Of a stretch of 64,000 nucleotides of DNA, positions 48,501 through 61,660 are shown one piece after another (position 1 is the first letter of the stretch; every line of letters begins with the position of its first letter). This DNA is from Nymphaea colorata (lineage: Eukaryota; Streptophyta; Magnoliopsida; Nymphaeales; Nymphaeaceae). The translations under genes were made by a program, and so were the position numbers. Location of the stretch: positions 17,792,370-17,856,369 of the forward strand of contig NC_045140.1 in the NCBI RefSeq assembly GCF_008831285.2, written 5' to 3'. The notes beneath the pieces are model-generated. The model saw only the letters and a list, made by a program, of their open reading frames with translations, searched no databases and was not told where the DNA came from.

Positions 48501-50139
48501 AAGATAGCCTTAAGCAGCGGTTATAGCTGATAAGACCCTTCATTTCTGTCAGTAGAGGTGGTGCTTTTCATTTCTAAATAATTCTGAAATATCTGAAGTG
48601 CTATGCGTTCCCAAGTTTCCTGCTGACCTGTTTTCAGTAAGCAGATCTGTGAAAGATCATGATTGTATTGCCCCGTTTTGGTTTCTATGTTTTGTTTCAG
48701 AAGTATACCCCGAGAGTAACTGAATGACTGATAGTTTATACAAATCAAGAGGACTGTATTATGTGAATGGCATTGATCAAAAAAATGAAAATATTCACAA
48801 AAAGTAAATTACAGGACTTGAGATAAGTCCATCCTTTGAACCAGATTTTTGTTTCATATTACTTCTTTTGTTTTATGTGATGCTTGTGGGTTAGCTACGT
48901 GTATGTAGAAGACACCATTTCCAAATTCTGAAAGTCAAAGGTTCAGGAGTTTACGACTTAAATCACTCAAACGTTGGGGCTAGCCCCAATAGAGTCTCAG
49001 GCTGGATTTAAATATTTTCTGTCATTTATTGATAATAAATCAAAAACCACTAAGATTTACATGCTAAAAAAAGACGAAGTTGCACATGCCTTCGAAAACT
49101 TTTCATCAAATGGTTTAATTCCGTTTGGTTTCAAAATACAATCGTGATGGTTCGACAACAACAGAGAGTTTATAATGAAGCCTTAGAATATGTTGTTACA
49201 ACCCCACACCAAAATGGGGCATAGTAGACAGAAAAATAAACACTAATTAAATATTACCTGAGCCATAATGTTTCATATGAATGATCCTAAGTTGTTTTGC
49301 TCTACCGCTAACGTCGTTGCATTGTTAAATGACATGACTGATTAATTAGTCACCCAGCTTCAATCTCGATGATAAAATTTCGTTAACAAAAATTAACAAA
49401 AGAAGGTCTATATACATTTCTATTGTAGTTTTTGGCTGTAAACGTTTCTTCTCCTTCAGGAAAAATACAAGAACAAGTTGGAATTAAATGGACAACTAAA
49501 TGCGTCTTTTTGAGATATTCTAATGTAAACGAAGGGGTATAAATGCGTTGATTTTGAACAACAAACTACAGCACATAGGAAGTGGCATCATTTGAGCACG
49601 GGCCCTTTAATTTTCTCAGTCCAGCAATTATTTTCTCTCTTTGATGTAGACACTTACTCATATACATAACTGTGTGCGGCATTGTTCACACAATTATATA
49701 CAAAACAGCAATTATAACTGAGTGAACACATCATAAAATCTAACAATGGAGGTCTGAAAGGCCTCAAAGTGGTGGCAGGATTGCCATGAAAGGCAGATGC
49801 ACCAGCAACGTGGAACTAATCTTGTGAGTTTCCTTAAGGACTAATCTACCTCATAACGTAACCAGATCAGACGTCATGCATGCAGTAAACTGCATAAACG
49901 AAGGCTTCCACACCTCGAAGCTGCCATAGGACCTTCGGGTAACTAAAGCAAAGGAAGCCGCATGAGGAAGTGGATGAAGCTAAGCAACTTATGGTATTCT
50001 AATGTCAATCGGGCAGGCAATCCAAGCAATCACAAGTCAACAAGAGAAAATTTCCCTCCTGTCAGAGGAAATCTAGTGAGCTAATAGCAATGGTGGTTGC
50101 TACATCCTGCAAATTTGTCTTAGTCAATGTCTTCCTTAA

Positions 50140-51155
50140 CTATGTCACCATGGTACGTGCATATGACCCGCGTATCCATACCGGTATGTTGGTATGCCAA
50201 AACAAGGACATGGGTACGTTGTGGTATGTTTGGGTCTGGTTTCAGGTCAGAACCAGATTCAAACTATAATAGAATGTAAAAATGTAACCCGTGACGCTCG
50301 ACTTGTCTTCTCCCTCTCGATCTTCTTTGGTCTTCCGGCAGGTGCTTGGGCAGCTGGCGAAGGATGTCCGGCGAGTGCTCGGTCAGCCACTGGCAATGGG
50401 TGGCGACTAGCAATGGACAGCGCGTCGGCGATGTCAGGTTTCTTCATTTGGCAGTTTTTAGGGTTGCTGCAATTGTTAGGGTTTTGACAGCTTGGGCAGC
50501 TCAGCTGGACGTCCGGCGGGAGCTTGGGCAGTGACTGGCGACGGACGGCGACCGGCAGCGAGTCAGCGGTGACAAGTTTTTTCATTTGGCTGTTTTTAGG
50601 GTTGCCCCAATTTTTTGGGGTGGGGTTTGACAGCTTGGACAAATCAATTGAGTGTTGTTTTGTTTTGTCTTCGACTTGTTCGATGTGTTCAATGGTTCCT
50701 TTTTTTTTTTTTTGGTTGATTTTGATTAGCAGCACGAGAGGATGAATTTTGTCGAGCGTCAGTTTGTTTTTTGAGTACTCTCGTGTTATTACGGTTGAAC
50801 TAGATTCGTTTGTTAGGTTCTTTGTTTGTTTTGTTTTGATTTTTAGGGTTCCAATCCACATGTTTGTTGCCTTGTTTCATTATGTTGTTTTGTCCCAATT
50901 AGGAGTCATCTCTTTAATTTTTTTTTGCGGATGCCCTTGTCGAGTTTCGGACATGTTCATTAGTTTGATTATAACTTATAAGTAATGTAGCTTGCCATTG
51001 TTGTTGTTATATGCTGTTTTATGTGATGACATCATTTTTCTTATTTTTTTGAATTAAAAATATATAATTATCATCGTACCGATGTACAAGATTGGCAAAA
51101 ATACCGTGCCTATATATTGCTTCTCCATATCCGTATCCGTACCTATGTGACATAG
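50140..51155. mobile_element. TIR transposon with 8-bp target duplication, CTATGTCAC-end family, copy 3
   Basis: The left end CTATGTCACCATGGTACG (50140-50157) and the inverse of the right end (51138-51155; CTATGTCACATAGGTACG) agree at 15 of 18 positions. TTCCTTAA directly precedes the left end and directly follows the right end: an 8-bp duplication of the target. Subterminal regions repeat GTAC/CCGTA motifs. The interior 50330-50570 is GC-rich with gene-like frames but no known domain; 50640-51060 is T-rich. No transposase is present, so it is non-autonomous. An 8-bp duplication points to the hAT superfamily; a Mutator-like element would usually leave 9. Confidence 0.85.
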
Positions 51156-52751
51156 TTCCTTAAAGATATGGAAATAAAGATTAAAACTCCCAATCTTTAA
51201 ATGACTCTTCACTGTGACAACTAGGCAACTATTAACATTTATAAAATCCAACACGAGATGTACTTATTGTTTGCAGATTAATCCTTATATGTTCAATTTA
51301 ATTAATCGGTACCGGTTCTTTCTCTCAAAGGCACTTATATAGGTCATTTTGCGGTTTGAAGAAGAGTTTATTTTGATAAATTTAAGAACAAGGTTAGTCT
51401 AAGGAAAAAAGGCCCAATGTTTGTATTTGCACTTAAAATGGCAAGTGGAGAGTGGCACTACCCATTTCATTATGGATTCAAATTTGAACCGGAGAAGCTG
51501 GTCATGTTTGAACCGTATCCGATCCAATTTGGTGGAAATGACATCCCCTTGGATTTTGTCCGCTTGTAAACTTCATCTAAGCCATAATACAATGCAGCTG
51601 ACTCTAGGAAAGAAATTTACTTCTGATTCTTGTTGTAAAGATCCAACATGAGATCAGTTTCAGATTTTTTTCAACTGCACTACATATTTCTATTAGAATA
51701 CTCAACTTGGTACGTCACCATTGATTTTTTTTTTTCTCCTTGGTTAATGTCGACGATGACATCGTACTTTTATCATTTAAAGTATTTTCAGATCTTCCAA
51801 ACCCCATGTGCTTGAAATGCAAAGTTGCCTTGGGAAGGGGAAGGCGGAGAGAAGAAAGAGAACCCAAATAGAAAAGAAATAAGTAACATGAAAAGTTGTG
51901 GGAAGAATAGCTTTCAAATGTCTGAGATTAAACTTGGCTAAAAGTTCTTGGAAAAAACGGAGAACCCATTTTCATCTTCTGCTGCAAAACTTTGAGGCAT
52001 TGCTGCCCATTAGATGAAGGCATAGCCAGCTTCTGTATTGTTGCGGCAAATAATGCACGGTAGTTGGATTTGAACTTGTCGATGCTCCTTCGACTTGGTG
52101 ATACTGATGAGCTGCTCTTAGATTGCCCTATGGGGGAAGCCGTACTAGTAACTTTTCACAAGAAAACGATGGGTAAGGATGAGATAACGTTTTGTCGACG
52201 TCTTGACAAATTGTCTGCAATTATTGATAATAGCACTTCAAGCAATGCCAAGGTTTGGAATCAGCTTGATATGAGATGACAGAGAATAAATCTGATTTAG
52301 GAGCAAGTGCACATGATCCTGTAATGATCTGTACATTATTCAAGAAAGATTTCACGGGTTGCTGGCATAAACATATCTTGCCAGACAGACTCACATGTGT
52401 GAGTTACATATAATGCTTCTGCAACTTGTTCTGGGCGATTGGATGTGGATTAGGTGATTGGATTCCATATTGTGGCTCATGAGTTGACGTACCAAAGATG
52501 CCTGCAGATTCTGCAAAAGGGCAGAAGGTCATTGATCATGACTTGGACGTATGTTAACTGCAGATGCAGCCAATTTTCTTTTAAGGGAGAGGGCAAAAGT
52601 GAGCCTGAAAATCTTGCACCACAGAAGAAGGAGAATTGGTCCACAATCAACTTTAATGGAGTCAGGGTACTCCTGCAATGGGACATGGTTTATTTTTGGT
52701 TCCTTGCATTCAGACAATCTGTCATGTATCATGTGGTCCACCAGTACATGC

Positions 52752-52755
<4 letters not shown>

Positions 52756-52783
<28 letters not shown>
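52756..52783. repeat. (CT)n microsatellite
   Basis: A pure CT run. Confidence 0.9.
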
Positions 52784-53703
52784 GACTGAAGAACTCCATT
52801 TATCTGGGTAAAAGGTCGATTTAAGACCTTCAAGTTGAGGAAGTCAAAAGTTGGAAATCTAGGTTTATCACTCGGTATAATCTGGTAGGAATCTGCCTAG
52901 TCCCAGCTTGCATGAGAACAAAAAATGGGAAAGTAGATGAGCTGAACTTGCAGAATAGAATGTGTTCAAGCTTTGTTTGTTCGTGGCAGTCTGAGCCTCA
53001 CCCTTTCTGATGATCTGGCTTCTTTACATGAATAACTACGTTTTCTGTGTTCAGCGAAATCTCAGGTTGGCTCAATTATAAAACAAATAAAAATCGTACT
53101 TTTCCTATGCAAAACCAAACACTTACGACTCAAGATATAAAATGCCATTGTTCAGCACTTAGAACAAGAAATTTATGCGCCAAATAAATCATCTTCTAAA
53201 ATATTAACTCTTATTCATTAGCACTAGAACATGAAATTTGCGACCCAAAGTGGATGTTAACCATGCTAGGCCTTGTGAACCAAGCAGTGTTAAACATACA
53301 CTGTTCATGTTACAATCATGCTTCCCTAGCTGTTGAACACACACAAACAGAAACAACCAGAACCACAAGCTACTCCTCTCCTTTCCCAGCCATACAAGCA
53401 CTAATAAGAGAACCAGTACAGGTAGGTCCCTGATCTCAAATATTCTTCCCATGTAGTAAAACTTGGCATGAAAGGAGCAATATCTGAAAATCTATGTTAT
53501 TATCTTTGAGCATATCATAGAGTCAAAGCCACACAATACAGAGATATTTACATACATCTTTTACAACAACAAATAAATATTGAGATACACTTAAGAATTA
53601 ATAACTAGACAATGCAATGCATACCCCATTTACTAGTGAACCTTGTGGAGACAAGGAGAGTGCGACCTCTGTTTTCCTCTCTTCCATCCTTGGGTAATCC
53701 CTC

Positions 53704-55238
53704 TCAGGCCACAGTAATGACACTGCCTTTGTTATCCAGATCTCCACTCCTAAGGCTTGCCATTGCCTGAAAAGCAGAATGTCTGGCATTATGTTGCTCA
53801 GATAGTTTCGCCGACAATGGTGATGGTAACATACCGAGCCCACGATCCGAATCGACTGCTCCTAACGGTGCGCTTGCCAGCACAGGGACAGGCTTCACAA
53901 TCTTTGCTTCCAGGGTTTCCGGCGCTTTGCTGGATGTGTTTCCAGCTTCTTCATCCAGCGCCATGGGGGCTGGAGAAACTGGTAAGGCCTCCAAGGAGAG
54001 ATCCAAGCTACTTGATGCTGGATTTTGACTAGGTGTGTTTTCAGCACAAGTTTCCTCTTCCACAGGAGAACAGAGAAACTGCAAAACAAGTTATGTGACA
54101 TCAACCATCCTTGGAGTAATTAACAAGTGAAACTGGGGAACAATAAGTCGTATGTACTGGATTCAACATTTGCATCATAATTAACCAACCAAACTTCAAA
54201 GAGACAAGGAACTTGCAATCTGCAAAGGCCATAATTATAAACAATATCCGGATTGCTTTATGGTTCGGCTGCCTATTTTCAGGAACTCATCAGGAATCAG
54301 GAACAGTAATAATCAGATGGTCTTTGTCATGCTAAAAGCTCAGGATCACCAAAATGAAGGTGAATCTCTAGTTTTTCCATCAAAACTTTAATCCCAAAAG
54401 AAAAAAAAAAAAAAAGCATGCTCTTTGCTATTCTAAGATAGTCCTCGCAAATCTAGGTCATTTTGGAGACTAAACGAAAATATCCGATCAACTACCAAAT
54501 CATTGACGAGAAAAACCTTGCTCACCCCAGAAGTCATTTTCTTCCAGAAGCAAATTGTGGGTTTTCTTAGCACCTTGTTTAAGATTCAAGCCAACAGATT
54601 TTCACCTACTTTTGAACAATGCAAACGTTAGAAATGATTGGGATCATCGGCAGGTCCTCACCGTATCTGTGGTAATGTCAAAAAGGCTAGACCGCCGTCT
54701 TCTCCGACTAAGATTATTGCGGCGAAGGAAATACTTCTGTGCGTGGCTAGCAACCTGAGTAGGGGTTCTGGTCTTGACGAAGTTCCTTGAAATTCCTCTC
54801 CAATCGCCCTTCCCAACCCTCTGCAGCCCAAGAAGAAAGAGCCTGTGCTCTTCTTCTGTCCAAGGTACACCTACAATACGAAATCATACCCACGAAACAC
54901 CGGTCCGGTTTCATGCCATTAACATCCACATATATCTAGACACAGAAAAGGAGAAAAAAGAGACGCCATGATGAATCTCTACCTCTCTTTCTTTCCCGCG
55001 ATCTGTTGGAGGCGTTGACGACATCATCGGATGTGTAGCCGGAGGCCGTGGCGTCCGCGTTCTGCTGCTGCTGCGGCTGATCCGCGTGCTCGTACTGCGA
55101 TAGGTTGCTCATGCTGACACTTTTGCGGAAAGAGCCGTCGGTCACCACGCGCACCCCGAAGAGCATGAACCCATTTTCGGTGCATGTTCGGGAGTTGTGC
55201 CCGTCGTTCCCAGACTGCGAACAACTATGAGAAGACAT
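53704..55238 (-). CDS. MYB-related (1R, SHAQKYF) transcription factor with EAR motif
   Basis: Three minus-strand exons: 54983-55238, 54662-54870 and 53704-54078 (840 nt, 279 aa). The N-terminus [19 protein letters not shown] corresponds to the CX2CX4HX4C zinc knuckle of this subgroup, but the second Cys is Ser. Then come MLFGVRV (related to the R/KLFGV repression motif), [12 protein letters not shown], and the single MYB repeat [17 protein letters not shown] to SHAQKYF (residues 86-133, Trp 89 and 109). The basic [12 protein letters not shown] follows, and LDLSL (180-184) is a likely EAR repression motif. The subgroup (MYBS3, KUA1/MYBH, MYBD relatives) binds TATCCA/I-box-like sites and often represses transcription. 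I chose the start at 55238; an in-frame Met 15 codons upstream would add a Leu/Pro-rich run. The exact orthologue is not determined. Confidence 0.93.
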
Positions 55239-56040
55239 TGGTGGCGGTGGTGGTAGAAGCAGCAGCCGCCACAACGCAAACAATGCAGAGACAATGAGGG
55301 AGAGGTCTAGAGCTTTTTATGACGATGGTGGGAGGGAGGGAGGGAGTGGCTCCTTCCTCTGCTTCTTCCTTTTGTCCTGCCTTTTCTTTTCCCCAAGTTG
55401 GCTGCAGGGATCGGAAAGGCTATATTATGAGCATGAGGGAAAAGGAATGGTGGAGGAAGGAGTCGACCTCCACCGTCGGCTTCGCATATTCGGTTTGTAT
55501 TACTGTTGTATTTTCTTTTGAGCATATTGGTGAACTTGTTCAATTTCCCTGCAATTTATCTCAGTGGATCTCTTTGTTTTTATGTTGGATTTTTTTTCTT
55601 TTCCAACTTTTTTCATTTTAGTCCCATTCTTCTTATGTGGGTGGTTGATGGTTGGATAACGAAAGCTGCCAATCAATGTGTGGCGATGATCCTTTTATTG
55701 CCTTACTTAATGGCATGCCCACATTATGTTTATGCGCTTTTTCTTCCTCCTTCTTACTTTTATCAGTTCTTACATTTTATTTTAAGAATTTCCCTTCATG
55801 TACAGAAGGAAGCATATGTGCATGTGGATGTACCACAACTTAAAGACTTCCAACGGAAAGTACTTGGAAGTTTCTTAATAAGTGACTTAAATTTTGAACC
55901 AGCGACAATTTTTTTTAAGTATTTAAGCTTTTAATTATTTTTATATAATTTTTCATCTATTTTTCTAGAAAATGTTATTTACAACACTGCTTTGAACAAA
56001 CACCAAAAATTGAAAGAATTTCCGTTGTCAGCTCGACCAT

Positions 56041-56469
56041 GGCACTGTTTGGTTGTAAACCCTTTTGTTCAGTCCTATAAACCATCTATTTTTCATCATT
56101 TTTAATAAAAAGTTGTTTTATTTTTAATTACTTTTCATATTTTTTCTCCTTATATTTTTAGAAGAAGAAATACAATGGTAGTTTTTGGTTACTCATTATA
56201 ACCGACTCAGCTTAATCTGCATGCAGCCTCGCCGATCCGATTCAATCTCTGGTTTTATTACCACTGGCTTGAACCAAAAACTTGCCATCTCAAGGTAGGT
56301 TAATTTGCTTTTGAACTAAGCTTCTCAATCATGCCATAGATGAATTTGAGGACAGTAACACACTATGAATCTATCCCATGAAATGGAACAGATTCATGGA
56401 ACGATTATTACAGTGTTTCATGAACCTGTCCCATTTTTGCGGGCAAATTCATGGGTGCCAAACAACCCC
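56041..56469. mobile_element. Possible hAT-like element or two solo ends
   Basis: GGCACTGTTTGGTTG at 56041 faces GGTGCCAAACAACCCC ending at 56469, typical hAT-style termini (GGGGTTGTTTGGCACC inverted). The two ends are only partly complementary, so this may be one 430-bp decayed element or two separate relics. Confidence 0.4.
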
Positions 56470-59400
56470 AAAAAGTTCAAGCTGTTCTTTTCTTTAATTT
56501 CTTTCATCAGTAGCTTGTAAATGCACTCTTTCATTTGTTTTTTATTTAACTTGATTCCTTGTAGACGGTGGCGTACCCACGTTGCTGTCTCTTAAAAGTT
56601 TTTTATTTTTAAATGAAAATCTTAAATATTTATTCTTTTATATATATATATATATATGCCCTATCAAATTTGAGTATTTCTAAACAAGTGCCCCTCTAGC
56701 AAATTTTTCTGGCTCCTGTAGACACTACTTATACTATTATTTGCAAGAACCAACCCACATCTAAGCAAGTCGGACACATTTCTCAAAAAAAAAATGAGGG
56801 AAAAGGTACAAGTGATGTGTAGAAACATGAACATCAACATATAGAAATACATCTAACAACTCTTCTATTTAGCAAAAAATGTGCAAAAAAAAAAAAAAAA
56901 ATCTTAAAAATGTTCATTTCTCTTTCCAAAGAATATGATGATATTTGTGACTATGATATCAGGCACAGAATCAAGCACCCACTGAGTCCAGTCCAACCCT
57001 AAAAGTTCTCTTCCACAACCCAACAGAAATTCAAGGCAGACCACTCTTTGGTAGGTAGGTGGGCAACTATGAGTTCTCTAGCAGACAGTACATTGTGCAT
57101 GTGCACTATGACAACATTGTGCATCTTATGAATATATTAAACATTTTTTTTCTTCTCTTTACTGCTTTCTTTATTAGGTTTTGACAGCTTCACCAAGGGA
57201 TCCACAGAGCAAGTGCCACAATTTGCTATTAGAAAAAGGGAATCTGGTGTGCTCACTGTCTTCTCTTTCAAAGCACACTTTGATGCAATTGGCTGCATGT
57301 GCAGCCTTGTTCCATTTATATAAATAAATCCCATGGAGGCAACTTAAAGTGCCTCTGCTTGAAGCCCTTGAGCAAATAAAAGTGCAAAGGATAATCCTCA
57401 AGAGGATCTACATGATTCTTGTGAGATCTTTACTAAAACACATATGCCATTAAGACTATATATATATATATAAATATATACATACTTCTTTCTAGTTTTT
57501 TCCTCTTTCTACCTTTGTCTCAATTGACCTAGCTTGTTTACTTAAGTTGGATCTAGATCTTGGACCTGGTCCAAAGTTGAATTCCTGAATTGGTTTGTGC
57601 CTGCTGGATTTGGGTGCCCCCCGAAACAAAAAACTCGGATCACGGCTCGATTAGTAAGTCGGATTCATGTTTGAAATCTGAATTATAAAAATAAGAAGAA
57701 TAATTACTCCTGATAATATGTATGTCATAATACTGAAAATAGTAGTGGAAAAGGAGACAAAAGTGTTCTTTCCATATAAAAGAACGTTGCAATATGGCGA
57801 TGCATCATATCTTCATAATGTTAGATGTAATAGAAACAATAAGTACCATCAATTTATTCTTCTGTAGTCTCTAAATCCAACAACCAAATACTGGAATGAT
57901 CACATCATCTTCCTTGAACAAAAGAATTTGCTGTTCTTGGGACGTATAATAACGTGTTCAAGAACACAATTATTCTTCTTGTGAAACACCCTCTGGCTCT
58001 TATGGGTTCCCTTGTTCCTCAATTAAAGGCCCGTTTGGTTTTACCACAAGGTGTGATCACTTACTTGAAATTAACATTCCAGTTCAATCTCTTTTGACAT
58101 TGAGTGGCTCTTGTTTTTCTGCAAGTTTTAGTTGTTCATAGCAATTTGCCGGCTTTTCCATGAGTTGCTTTGTCACATCTTACATAGAATTATTCACCAT
58201 GCATGTTATCATTCATTTCCTTGATGTTGTTGAATAATTTAAGGGGCATTTGATGGCCTCGGATTTAAGATCCAAAGCGATTTGAGATCATTGAGAATCT
58301 CAGATCCGCAAAATTCAAAGTCAGTCCCCCCTCCGATTGGACCTTAATTCCAAGGATCTCAAATCTTCTTTTTCACACAACCGTAAAATCTAGTGTTTAT
58401 TTATAATTTTATACTATAGATAAGATCCAGGTCTGATCAAACTGCTTCTCAAGCCCATTTCTCATATTGTTTCGAGTTTTTGGCAAATAGAAGGGCTTGT
58501 AACTGTTCTACGATTCATAAAATCAATCTTTCGGGTTGTATTCATGGCACTGTTCCGTTTGTCAAATGGACGCGTAGAGTTACTCAGATCTTGCATAACA
58601 AAATGCATCAGAGGCCGGGTCGGACTCGGATTCAACACACTACGAATTGAAAAAATCATCAAACCAGTAGTTTTGGACTACTTGGTGGCAACTATGGTCT
58701 AGAAGCCGGCGGCCGGAGTGCGCAGTGGGCCTGCAAAGCCTAATCCGACGAGGAAACTGAACGGAAGCCTATAGTTACAGGCAGGCTGGTGCGTAAGATG
58801 CTGCTGTCTCATTTCATTGACGACCAAAAGTTGCTTTGTTGCAAGTAGAAACAAAGGCAACCCTATAACGTGTTCCTGTTCATCGCCGGAATGACTGAAC
58901 TTTGGCACAACCTTTTCCGGTCGGAGAAAAGTTGGTCAGTCGTGAACCATTCGCATTGGGCTCATAATCGATCACATTGAGCGTAGCATAGCTGGTCAAC
59001 TTGACGATTCCATAGACAATCCATCTATAATTTGATTTAATGAGTACTATTTACTTAAATGACAAATACTCAAGTTGAAGAAATGTGTACTGTATTCATA
59101 GGAAGATGAAGTGGCTTGCTTCAGTTATGAGAGATTCTTTTGGACAAAAAAGAGGAATCCCCGGATAATGTAGAGCATAATATTTGTCTCCCATTTTTTG
59201 TACGGCGAAAAAAAATCCAGGAACGAAAATACACGGATCCCCATCAAAAGCCGTGGCCAGCGCATGGCGCCTCATGTTATGAACATCAACAGCTGCCGTT
59301 TTTCCACGTGAAATCTACAAGAAAGGCTGGGCGGGCTCACGTAGACGGCCCTGCAGATATGAATGAGACTGCACGAGAATATATCTTTTTTTCTGAATCA

Positions 59401-60519
59401 TCTTTCCCATGTCATTTCATTGTCCACAAAAGTGAAAGCTTGATTTGAGCAGATAAAATGCCTTTTGTAAGTGAATGGCATCACTAGCCGCCCACCATGA
59501 CGCCGGATCTTTTCTCTTCCCTTTTATTCAAGTTTATATTATATATATACCAGACCTCTTAAATTCTTGTTTAAATGTGTTTTATGAACCTTTTAATGTG
59601 TTCATACATACTAATTTAATATAAATCATTCAAGTCATTTTTGTAAGAAGTCTCATCTTTATACAACTAAAATTTTGATGTTATAAGAACTGTTTCTTTT
59701 TTTTTTTTTACTATTAAAATTGCAAAAGGAGGGTCTAATAGCTACTGTTTTCTAAGAAGAGAGCAAGAGAGAGAAAGAAAAAATGAGTAATTAAATATTC
59801 CTTATATATGATCTATTGCAACTACATGTGCCATTTACATCTGTGGGGAAGGAATAAAAATGAAGGAACATATATGTTGATTCTTTTATGCCATATGTGA
59901 TTTTGAAGTTGACAAATAATCTAAGGACTTCTCCATTAGGTCAAAGCCACTTCAATGATTTATCGTTTTTTTATTAATATAAAAAAGATTCACTTGCATG
60001 AGAAAGTGTTGCCAACCGTCGGCTGCAAACGTGCCGTCGAAGATAGTCTTTTTTTTTTTTCCTTTCCATCAAAAAAAAAAAAAAAAGATGTGCGGATGAT
60101 GATATAGATATGCTCCGTTTTTCAATTAATGTTACCTAATTAAAAACGAAGATATTCATGTTGGAAGGAATTATTCTTCGACCGGATCATCCCCACAAAT
60201 ACAATCCGGCCAGTGCTTATCGGCGATGTAACTGGAGATCGTATATATCTTCGTTACTAACTTATGTATCTTACTGAATATTTTTCAGTTAAAAAGGAGA
60301 GGCCTAGAAATGTTCTAAATTCTTTGGGTACAGGTGATTGGTGGTGGTGAAAAGAGTGAACTGCAAGTATATGATGTTGAAAGATTTGAAAAGATGGAAA
60401 GCAATGGAAACCTAGAGTCGGATTACTTAAGTTAATTAGTTATCGACTAATCAAAGTTGGATTAATCAGGCGTGCTAGTAGTTTATGATGGCGGCAGAGT
60501 GCCAAACAGATGCTTACGA

Positions 60520-60615
60520 CAGTGGCGGAGCCGCCAAAATGCCCATGGTAATGCATGGAAGATGAACCCTTTTTTGTCTCTTGAAAACTTAAACCAAATT
60601 TCTGACTCCGCCACT
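60520..60615. mobile_element. 96-bp MITE with CAGTGGCGGAG ends
   Basis: A perfect 11-bp inverted repeat: CAGTGGCGGAG at 60520-60530 and CTCCGCCACTG at 60605-60615. Related, more decayed starts appear at about 62222 (AGTGGAGCCACAAATGCCC) and 62714 (AGTGGTGTAGCTACATGTGG). A target duplication is not obvious. Confidence 0.65.
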
Positions 60616-61092
60616 GAAAGTTTATGGGCCTAAGTGTGTGGAAGAATAGAAAAAATGTCATGCATTTCTTGAATATCTAGAAATCCAGAAATTAAACTGA
60701 AACTTCCCAATGTCCATGAACTTTCATGAAATTGGATGTTTCTGAACTAATCAAAATGTAAAGTTGATGATTAACAGAAAATTAAGCATGAAGATCTAAT
60801 TTAGGTACTTGGGGCCTTATATATATATATATAAATATATTAAAAGGGAACCTTTTGGATGATTCTAAAATGATGGACAGTCAGTCAGCGGTGGAGGTTG
60901 GTTGGCGTAAGTAAAGTGAAATTGAGAAGACGATTCTGGATTTGGTCCGCCCAGCTGGGAAGCAGAAAAGGTCCAAAGAAGTAGGCGCTTCAATAGTAAA
61001 AGATCATGCAGGCTTGCTCGAATCTAGAATGTTCACTTTGTCAATATGAACTCTCTGGATGGTAGTCGTCAAAACCCTTGTCATGTCTGTGG

Positions 61093-61199
<107 letters not shown>

Positions 61200-61345
61200 T
61201 AATAAGTTATTAGATGGTTCAATATTTAAAGTTATCATCAAAAACATCACAAATTGTTGCTAATGTTCCATAACTTAAGATTTTTAATGACGGATTTTAA
61301 ATATTTAACCATTCTGTAACATTCAACAATATTTGTTTGTGTATA
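61200..61345. repeat. Second copy of the SCD1-intron repeat
   Basis: 61240-61320 (CATCACAAATTGTTGCTAA, GACGGATTTTAAATATTTAACC) matches 2385-2475. Both copies have a (CT)n(TA)n tract just upstream. Confidence 0.6.
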
Positions 61346-61660
61346 GGCCTGGGTGTCAGGCCGGCCCGGGTCCATGCCGAAAAAACCTGGTTCGGCCCGG
61401 CCCGTGCCTGTTAGGCCGGCCTGGGTCCGCTCGGCTCGGTTAAAAGATATTTTTAAATTTTTTTTGTTTTAATAATATATATTTATTATTAACAAATATA
61501 TTTTATATTTAAAAATTTATTTTATAATTAAAAAATTATTTTTTATTTTTAAATGGGTCGAGCGGGGCCCTAACCGAAACCCGGGCTATCGGGCGGGCTG
61601 ATCGGCCCGATCGGGCCGACCTTACCAGGCCAGGCCTGCCCGGCGGAGCCCGATACCCAC
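61346..61660. mobile_element. GC-armed, AT-cored palindromic element
   Basis: GC-rich arms (61346-61440, built of GGCCGGCCCGGG-like words, and 61556-61660) are mutually complementary in character around a nearly pure AT core (61441-61555). The flanks ATTTGTTTGTGTATA (left) and ATTTATTTGTGTATA (right) are a 15-bp direct repeat with one mismatch. Such GGCCCGGGCC-armed elements recur in plant genomes. The type is not settled. Confidence 0.65.

Larger units (their letters stand above)
46736..53703. other. 7-kb gene-free space upstream of PTAC2
   Basis: The PTAC2 leader and promoter lie at about 46736-46950. Beyond these are decayed low-complexity repeats (46970-47150, 47290-47460), an (AT)n run at 47891-47913, a Copia fragment at 48135-48500, the TIR element at 50140-51155, and (CT)n at 52756-52783. 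No gene was recognised. The short frame at 52064-52279 is not similar to anything I know. Confidence 0.6.

Noticed and set aside
52064-52279. 71-codon frame as a gene
   Set aside because: No splice partners, no recognised motif; length expected by chance.
57180-57330. Possible microRNA precursor (GTGCTCACTGTCTTCTC resembles the miR156 complement)
   Set aside because: The match to miR156 has several mismatches and I see no convincing fold-back partner.
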